Assembly: GCF_003945385.1 (NCBI RefSeq)
Contig: NZ_AP018921.1
Location: 62,001 to 126,000 of the forward strand
DNA: 64,000 bases
Direction: 5' to 3'
Source of the DNA: Pseudonocardia autotrophica
GTDB lineage: Bacteria; Actinomycetota; Actinomycetes; Mycobacteriales; Pseudonocardiaceae
The translations under genes and the position numbers were made by a program. The notes below the pieces were generated by a model. It was not told where the DNA came from and searched no databases. It saw only the letters and a program-made list of their open reading frames with translations. Positions 58,457 to 64,000 of the stretch are shown here, piece by piece; position 1 is the first letter of the stretch; each line of letters begins with the position of its first letter.

Positions 58457-59971
58457 GTGGGCATGAACCGTCGGATGCTGTTGCGCCGGTCCGGCCAGCT
58501 CGGGCTGGGTGTGAGCCTGTTCGGGTCGGTGCAAGCACTGCTGTGCGCTCCGGCCGCCGCCGCACCGGCTGCGGTGGATGTCACCGGGTATGGGCCGCTG
58601 ATCGACGACCCGGCCGGGAGGCTCGCCCTGCCCGAGGGTTTTTCCTACCGCGTGGTGACCGAAGCGGGGCAGACCCGTACCTACGAGGGCGAGCCGAGTC
58701 CCGGGGTCCACGACGGCGCCGCGGCGTTCGCCGCCGACGACGGCAACGTGCTGATCGTGCTCAACCACGAGGTACGCGGCGGACCGGACGACGACGGAGC
58801 GGTCCCGCACGAGAACGGACTCGTCTACCGCGACGACGCCGGTGGTGGCTGCACCATCATCAAGACCACTGCCGGGGGCGAGTTGCTGTGGGAGACCGTC
58901 GGGATCGCCGGGACGTCCACGAACTGCGCCGGCGGGGTCACGCCGTGGGATACCTGGCTGACCTGCGAAGAGACCGAGGACGACGGCCACGGGTGGGTGT
59001 TCGAGGTCGATCCGCACGACTTGGACGCCAACCGGGACCCGGAACCGATCACCACACTGGGCCGGTTCCGTCACGAAGCGCTCTGTGTGGATCCCGACAG
59101 CCTGGCCATCTATCTCACCGAGGACGCCGAAGGACCGAACGGCACCGTGTATCGCTGGCGGCCACCGTCGGGGTTCCGCGGCCGCAGCGGCGAGCTGAAG
59201 CAGCTCGGCACCGCCGACGGTGAGTTCGCGGCGCTGTCGTGCACCGACGGCGATGGGGCGGTGGTCGACGACCTCGCCCGGGCCGACGCGATCGACACCG
59301 TCTACACAGTCGAGTGGGTTTCGGTCGAGGACCGGGCCGCCGAGAACGGCTCTCTGCGCTCGGCTGAGGGCATCACCCGCGCGGCGAAACTCGAGGGTGC
59401 CTGGTGGGCCGACGACGGCGCCTACGTGGTCTCGAGCTACGCCGAGGACCACCGCGGGCAGGTCTGGTTCTACGATCCGGCCGAGTCCACGTTGCGGTTG
59501 ACCACCGTCTTCGCGACCGAGGCCGACGGGGAGACCGTCGAGGCCCCGGACAACATCGTCGCGGCCGGCTACGGGGGCCTGATCGTGGCCACCGACGGGG
59601 ATGGCGACAACCACCTGGCCGGCATCACCCCAGACGGCGACGTCTATCCGATCGCACGCAGCCAGATGGGCTCCGAGTTCACCGGCCCGGCCTTTTCTCC
59701 GGACGGGGCCGTGTTGTTCGCCGGCATCCAGAAACCCGGGGTGCTGTTCGCCATCACCGGCCCCTGGCAGCAGCGCAGCCCGCCATCGGGAACCGGCTCC
59801 AGCAGCCCCGGTAGCACCAACCGCTCAGGCACATCGGGCAGCTCCGAGGGCTCGGGCAGCAATACCGACAGCACCGGGCGCCGGGGGCCGTCGCGGGCCC
59901 GGGACCAGCGCCGCTGGCGGAGGGCCGAAACAACATCGACACCGCCGCGCACCTCGAGGAGCAGCCGATGA
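58457..59971 (+). CDS. PhoX-like (DUF839) exported phosphatase/beta-propeller
   Basis: A 504-residue protein from GTG 58457 (VGMNRRMLLRRSGQLGLGVS), GGGAGGGGAT 6-7 bp upstream; ATG 58463 is an alternative. The twin-arginine motif NRRMLLRRSGQLGLG indicates Tat export. The propeller has DUF839/PhoX signatures: VLIVLNHEVRGGPDDDG, TNCAGGVTPWDTWLTCEETE, FRHEALCVDPDSLAIYLTED. PhoX enzymes are calcium/iron phosphatases folded in the cytoplasm before export. The C-terminal 70 residues are Ser/Gly/Arg-rich. It overlaps the coupling-protein gene by ATGA, so it belongs to the conjugation operon. Confidence 0.85.
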   Translation: MGMNRRMLLRRSGQLGLGVSLFGSVQALLCAPAAAAPAAVDVTGYGPLIDDPAGRLALPEGFSYRVVTEAGQTRTYEGEPSPGVHDGAAAFAADDGNVLIVLNHEVRGGPDDDGAVPHENGLVYRDDAGGGCTIIKTTAGGELLWETVGIAGTSTNCAGGVTPWDTWLTCEETEDDGHGWVFEVDPHDLDANRDPEPITTLGRFRHEALCVDPDSLAIYLTEDAEGPNGTVYRWRPPSGFRGRSGELKQLGTADGEFAALSCTDGDGAVVDDLARADAIDTVYTVEWVSVEDRAAENGSLRSAEGITRAAKLEGAWWADDGAYVVSSYAEDHRGQVWFYDPAESTLRLTTVFATEADGETVEAPDNIVAAGYGGLIVATDGDGDNHLAGITPDGDVYPIARSQMGSEFTGPAFSPDGAVLFAGIQKPGVLFAITGPWQQRSPPSGTGSSSPGSTNRSGTSGSSEGSGSNTDSTGRRGPSRARDQRRWRRAETTSTPPRTSRSSR

Positions 59972-61842
59972 CCCGCCCCCAAACCACCCGTCCCGGCGCC
60001 GAGGATCTGGCGCTACCGCTGACAGCCCTGGGCCTGGTAGTGGGCGTGGTCATAGTGCTCCAGGCCGCCGTGGTCCTCACCGGGCTGGTCACTACCGGCG
60101 CGGCCACGGTGCTCGGGATTGATGACGCCGTGGTGCTTGCCCGCTCGTGGTTCGGAGCGCCGCTCCCGCCGGGCTCGGTGGCCGCGCACCTGACCGACCA
60201 CGCGAGGGTTTTCGTGGGTTGCCTGATCGCGGTCGTGATGGTGCTGCTCGCCGCCGCGGCGTTGGCCGGGCGGTGGTGGTGGCGCCGTCGGCGGCCGGCC
60301 CCGGCCGGGCACGCCACCCGGGCACAGTTGCAGCGGGAGTTGTCTCTGGAAGCGGTGCGGCGCAGCGCGGAGCGGACCCGCCCGGGTCTGAGTTCGGCCG
60401 AGCGGCGCAGCGCGGTCGGCACCGAAGTCGGGATCCCGTTCTACCGGTATCGCGACACGGCGTTGTACGCGTCGTTTTCGAACCTGACCGGCACCCTGGC
60501 CCCGACTCAGTCGGGGAAATCGCGCATGGATCTGGTGCACAAGGTCCTCGGCGCCCCCGGCGCACTGTTGTGTTCGACCACGAAACTCGACCTGGTCGAG
60601 TTCGCGGCATTGGCCCGCTCGCGGCGCGCCACAGCCGGGCCAGTGGTGGTCTATGACGCCACCGGCCGGTTGTCGTGGCCGTCACCGCTGCGCTGGTCAC
60701 TGATCGAAGGCTGCGAGGACCAGCAGGAAGCCAACCGGCGCGCATTCACCCTGGTCGAGGCCGCCGCTGTACGGGTCGAGGCCGGCGGAGGTGGCGGCGC
60801 GGGAAACGACCGGGTGTTCCGCGAACGCGCCGTGGTGGTGCTGACCGCCTATCTCGTGGCCGCCGCGGTGTCCGGGTCGGGCATCGACGCCATCCGCGCC
60901 TGGTCCACCGAGCCCCCCGAACCGGGCACCGGACCGCGCCAGCCCGCCGACAGCCTGCCGGTGAAGCTGCTCACCGACGCCGGGCGAAGTGAGCTCGCCG
61001 CGAACCTGGCCGCGGAGATGGCCCTCGACCCGCGTACGGCCTCGGCGGTGTGGATGTCGGTGCGCCGCGTGGTCGGAGCCTGGACCGACCCACGGCTACG
61101 CGAGATGCTCGACCCGCCGCGCGGCCGCGGGCTGGACGTGCGCCGGTTCATCGGCCAGGGCGGGACGCTGTTCCTCATCGCCGACCAGCAGCAGGCCGCC
61201 GAAGCCGTCCCGGTACTCACCGCGCTGGCCGAGCACTGGATGCGCACCGCTCAGCAGATGGCGCTGGACTACCCGGCACGCCGGGTCGACCCGCCGGTGA
61301 CCGTCGTGTTCGACGAGCTCGCCAACGGCACCCCCGTCCCCGGGTTGGCCCAGGTGGTCAGCGACGCTGCTGGCCGCGGCGTGGTCATCCACTGGGCCGC
61401 CCAGTCGCTGGCCCAGCTCGAGCGGATCTTCGGCCCCGTCGGATACCGCGAGGTCCTCGACAACACCACTAGCTTGAGCGTGTGGGGCGGGATCAAGGAT
61501 GACCGCACCCTGCAGTGGATCTCCGAGCTGTGCGCGACCCACGAGCGGCTACGCCGCCAGGTCCAAACCGAGGGGCTGTTGTCCCGCGACCGCTACAGCA
61601 TCGGCACCGAGACCAGCCCGGTGATGCGGGTCGGAGACATCCGCAAACTCGCCCCCGGCAAGGTTCTGGTCCTGCACCGCGGCCTGCCTTGCTTCATCGC
61701 CGACGTCCTCGACGTGTCCCGCCGACCGGACAACGCCGAGATCACCCACGACGTAGACGTTATCCGTGAACAGCAGGCGATCCCCATCGACGATCGCGGC
61801 TACCGGACCGGGACCCACGGCGGCCCGACCATGGGCCGATGA
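59968..61842 (+). CDS. type IV coupling protein (TraD/VirD4-like)
   Basis: A 624-residue protein starting MTRPQTTRPGAEDLALPLTA. Two membrane helices lie at about 15-48 and 81-103 (VFVGCLIAVVMVLLAAAALA). The motor domain has Walker A GTLAPTQSGKSRMDLVHKVL (178-185) and Walker B in VTVVFDELANGTPVPGLA, then VIHWAAQSLAQLERIFG, as in TraG/TraD/VirD4 proteins that hand the relaxase-DNA complex to the channel. Its presence marks the cluster as conjugative rather than purely secretory, though no relaxase is in the window. ATGA overlaps at both ends. Confidence 0.9.
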   Translation: MTRPQTTRPGAEDLALPLTALGLVVGVVIVLQAAVVLTGLVTTGAATVLGIDDAVVLARSWFGAPLPPGSVAAHLTDHARVFVGCLIAVVMVLLAAAALAGRWWWRRRRPAPAGHATRAQLQRELSLEAVRRSAERTRPGLSSAERRSAVGTEVGIPFYRYRDTALYASFSNLTGTLAPTQSGKSRMDLVHKVLGAPGALLCSTTKLDLVEFAALARSRRATAGPVVVYDATGRLSWPSPLRWSLIEGCEDQQEANRRAFTLVEAAAVRVEAGGGGGAGNDRVFRERAVVVLTAYLVAAAVSGSGIDAIRAWSTEPPEPGTGPRQPADSLPVKLLTDAGRSELAANLAAEMALDPRTASAVWMSVRRVVGAWTDPRLREMLDPPRGRGLDVRRFIGQGGTLFLIADQQQAAEAVPVLTALAEHWMRTAQQMALDYPARRVDPPVTVVFDELANGTPVPGLAQVVSDAAGRGVVIHWAAQSLAQLERIFGPVGYREVLDNTTSLSVWGGIKDDRTLQWISELCATHERLRRQVQTEGLLSRDRYSIGTETSPVMRVGDIRKLAPGKVLVLHRGLPCFIADVLDVSRRPDNAEITHDVDVIREQQAIPIDDRGYRTGTHGGPTMGR

Positions 61843-62621
61843 GCAACAACGACCCACCCACCGCCAGCCGGGCAGATGACCCTGGCCCGGCCCGGCCCCG
61901 GTCTGCGAACGCGCGCCGGTGGCCGCGCCGGGCCGCGGTGGCGGTCGGTGCGGTGGTGGCGCTCGGGATCAGCGTGTTCGCCCCTGCCAACGGGCGGGCG
62001 GTGCTGCGGACTGCCGACGAGGCCAGCTCCACCGCCGATCCACCGTATTTGCAGGTCGACGACCGGTTCCTGGCCGCCGGTGGGGAGCCGTTCTTCTGGA
62101 TGGCCGATACCGCGTGGGCGATGCTGGGCAAGCTGGGCACCGACGAGATCACCGAGTACCTCGACATCCGCGCCGAGCAAGGGTTCAACGTCGTCCAGAC
62201 GGTCGCGATGTTCCCGCAGGCCGGCGCCGAGTCGCCGGGCGACACGGTGGAAGCCGCGGCGGACAACGACGAGTTCTGGGACCGGGTCGAGTTCGCGATC
62301 GACGCGGCCGCCGCGCGCGGGATGTATCTGGCGATCCACCCGGTCTGGGGAGACAAGCAAACCGGCTCCGTCATCGACGAATCGAGCGCGCGGGGCTACG
62401 GCGAGTTCCTGGGCGAGCGCTTCGGCGCCTACGACAACGTCACCTGGACGCTCGGCGGGGACCACCCGGCCGACGGCGAAGAGCAGCTCTGGACCGAGCT
62501 GGCCGAAGGGCTCGACGCCACCGGCGGCACGCAGGTCAAGACCTACCACCCGCGTGGCGATCAATCGTCTGCGACCTGGTTCGCTCAGGCCGAGTTTATC
62601 TCAATCGTGAGGTTCAGGTAG
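61839..62621 (+). pseudogene. 3'-truncated DUF4038 glycosidase (exported)
   Basis: The frame starts by ATGA overlap and gives 260 residues (MSNNDPPTASRADDPGPARP). A signal/anchor helix (about 27-45, AAVAVGAVVALGISVFA) precedes a DUF4038 (GH140/apiosidase-like TIM barrel) domain: LAAGGEPFFWMADTAWAMLG, YLDIRAEQGFNVVQTVAMFP, WTLGGDHPADGEEQLWTELA. Full-length family members have about 430-480 residues. This one turns abruptly into FISIVRFR at about 62590 and stops, so the 3' half of the barrel and the C-terminal domain are missing. The break probably marks the edge of the conjugative block. Confidence 0.7.
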
Positions 62622-62937
62622 CGCACTGACCTGCGCTTTTCCGCTATAGACATGTCCATTACGCGAAGCAGTGTGAGTCGTAAGGACGGCACGGGTTCAG
62701 CTGTTCATCCGTGGAGCGCCCACCGAGCCGCGCCTCGTCGACCGGGGCGACGATCGTCCCCGGACCTGGCGCGTCCTGCCGCTGCGGGACGACCACTGCG
62801 GCGTTGAGCGCATCCACCGTGTGTGTCCGGAGAGGTCGGCGTGGTCGGCGTGGTCGGCTCGCTGCCTGGAGATGGCTCGGGGCTGACCGAGCCCGCCTGG
62901 CACTGCTCACCGTTGCATGGGCGGTACGCTGATCCGC
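62622..62937. other. boundary region right of the conjugation cluster
   Basis: There are 316 bp without a recognised gene. The first 80 bp are AT-richer (CTATAGACATGTCCATTACG). No attachment-site repeat or tRNA was found, but this is where the truncated DUF4038 gene ends and style changes. Confidence 0.35.
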
Positions 62938-63147
62938 ATGGCCGGTCCCGACCTATCTCGCCGCGTCGAGCGAGCCGAGGAAGACGTCACCGCGATCTCG
63001 GACACCGTGCTCGAGATCAAGGAGACCGTGGATCGACACACCGAGACCTTGGAAGCACACGGCCGCGAGCTCGCTGCTATCAGGGAGACCCAGTCGCAGC
63101 ACGGCGAGGTGCTCGCCGAGATTCTGCGCCGCCTCGACGCTCGCTGA
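62938..63147 (+). CDS. small coiled-coil protein
   Basis: A 69-residue protein from ATG 62938 (MAGPDLSRRVERAEEDVTAI). Apart from the first six residues it is one continuous helix with heptad spacing of Ile/Leu/Val (ISDTVLEIKETVDRHTETLE, IRETQSQHGEVLAEILRRLD), so it should form a coiled-coil dimer or trimer. Such small acidic coils are common in actinobacterial accessory DNA and have no assigned role. No neighbour within 700 bp. Confidence 0.6.
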   Translation: MAGPDLSRRVERAEEDVTAISDTVLEIKETVDRHTETLEAHGRELAAIRETQSQHGEVLAEILRRLDAR

Positions 63148-63904
63148 CCAGATCTCCCTACAGCCGGGCCCGGTATGTCCAATCCCGGGGCGACATCAAC
63201 GAGCACGCAAGCGGCAGCCCGTCCCGTACGTGACCTTTGCGACCTTGGAGCAGGGTGTCGCGTGTTCGTAGCAACCGTCAGCCGGTCGGCCGAGTTCGAC
63301 GTCGACGTCGAACTCGATCGCGCAGGAGAAGGTGCTGCTCTCGCCTCGAGCGGGCCACGACTAGCCTTGCCCGGTCTGCTCCGGTTCCGCGCCTATCTCG
63401 ATCGTGGCCGTCGCCTAATGCGCCCAGGACCTGCGTACTTTCGCTCGGGCTTGCTTGTGACGCGGCGCGCTCGGGCAGGATGCGTGGGACCACATCAAGT
63501 CGGTGACGTAGCCGGCGGGGCTTCTTCGACCGGCTACCCGCGGCGGCGGGGTCATTCCCAGCCGAGCGTGGTCGAGCTTTGTTCAGCTCGCGGTGGCCTT
63601 CCTGGCCGAGTGGAGTCCGTGTCCCGCTCCATGCGAACCTCCGCCAACTGAGCGGCTCTGCCGAGGACGTCGGTCTTCCACCGTTGACCCTGAGCCACCC
63701 CGGCGCTGAATCTGCAAGCGTGTGAGAGTTTGCTGAGAGACACGGGGCGTGCAGTGACGGCCTGTCCGTAGCCATACCGCGGTTGACCTGGTGTTATAGG
63801 TAAGCGTTACATCGTTCAGCCTACGCCATACTCTGCTCTGACGTAACGGTAGTGTTCATCCGCGGCGCGGCCTTGATCACGGGCCGCGTTCGGAGGGGGA
63901 GTTC
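63148..63904. other. 750-bp stretch upstream of the acyltransferase gene
   Basis: No convincing gene on either strand; frames are Arg-rich. Near the right end 63775-63860 is AT-richer and holds the exact dyad GTAA-GCG-TTAC (63800-63810) and a further GTAACG at about 63842, likely promoter or operator DNA for the gene at 63905. GGAGGGGGAG (63892-63901) is its ribosome-binding site. Confidence 0.4.
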
Positions 63905-64000
63905 GTGAGCACACTGGCAGGCGACTTCGACTCGCGGCGTAACGCGTTCGATGTCCTGCGCTTGATCTTCGCCGTGACCGTGGCGGTGATCCACGGCATG
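63905..64000 (+). CDS. acyltransferase-3 family membrane protein, N-terminus only
   Basis: The frame from GTG 63905 runs off the window after 32 codons. It reads VSTLAGDFDSRRNAFDVLRL then IFAVTVAVIHGM. The R-x-N-x-F-D-x-L-R-L...H-G pattern at the start of the first membrane helix is typical of OafA/YrhL-type acyltransferases, which acetylate cell-surface sugars, and the terminal H matches their catalytic histidine position. GGAGGGGGAG precedes the start. Only the first helix is visible. Confidence 0.7.
   Translation, partial: MSTLAGDFDSRRNAFDVLRLIFAVTVAVIHGM

Noticed and set aside
57488..59614. Minus-strand frame of 708 codons opposite the J-domain, hypothetical and PhoX-like genes
   Set aside because: No recognisable domain or ribosome-binding site, and three plausible plus-strand genes occupy the same DNA.
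63175..63775. Overlapping frames upstream of the acyltransferase gene
   Set aside because: Both strands give Arg/Ser-rich products without motifs or ribosome-binding sites.
1..64000. CRISPR arrays, rRNA genes or complete tRNA genes
   Set aside because: No regularly spaced direct repeats and no rRNA or full tRNA fold were seen while reading both strands by eye. A covariance-model search would be needed to be certain.

Overview
The DNA is GC-rich (about 70%), with GC-ending codons, many GTG starts and 4-bp ATGA/GTGA gene overlaps. Lsr2, SCO6880-family, DUF6153, MAB_1171c-type and Rpf-type proteins point to an actinomycete, probably Pseudonocardiaceae. The layout is core-like at the far left and accessory over most of the rest, consistent with a large plasmid or a chromosome carrying an integrative conjugative element.

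Region 1 (1-6.4 kb): end of a nuoL-like gene, nuoM and nuoN of a complex I-type locus, then small copper-linked envelope genes (DUF6153, DUF305) and poorly known membrane or hypothetical genes. Region 2 (6.3-20 kb): metal homeostasis and envelope genes mixed with relics. It holds an M23 peptidase, an orphan zinc-binding lipoprotein behind a Zur-like operator, a PacL-CtpC pair, and an operon of DUF305 lipoprotein, zinc-free L36 and a three-helix protein behind a CsoR-like operator. It also has VapBC, an anti-sigma factor next to its decayed ECF sigma gene, a methyltransferase, and a 96-bp repeat at 6.3 and 18.1 kb whose flanks are rearranged copies of each other. Region 3 (20-36.8 kb): a flavin monooxygenase, three apparently complete insertion sequences (IS3, IS4, IS701 types), relics of IS1380, IS110 and IS1182 elements and of tyrosine recombinases, an Lsr2 protein with two DNA-binding domains, a two-gene recombinase operon in which the second protein has lost the catalytic half, and a ParA/tandem-RHH partition pair. 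The IS701 element sits in frame inside an amidohydrolase gene and is flanked by a CTAG duplication.

Region 4 (36.8-41.1 kb): an ImmA/IrrE peptidase, MAB_1171c-type membrane protein, partner protein and two XRE regulators with clear candidate operators. Region 5 (41.3-62.6 kb): one long plus-strand cluster with nearly every gene overlapping the next. It encodes a type IV secretion/conjugation apparatus (VirB4, SCO6880 family, VirB6-like, VirB8-like candidates, T4CP, NlpC/P60 hydrolase, ParA-like ATPases) and an unusual set of predicted exported enzymes: GH16 glycosidase, Rpf-type muralytic enzyme, trypsin-like protease, PhoX-like phosphatase and a 3'-truncated DUF4038 glycosidase. Two tiny ORFs of 18 and 19 codons are overlapped at both ends by their neighbours and look like translational couplers. 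No relaxase or replication gene is recognisable. The window ends in the start of an acyltransferase-3 gene.

Several genes carry single-base indels, two of them in G-runs, so some breaks could be sequencing errors rather than decay.
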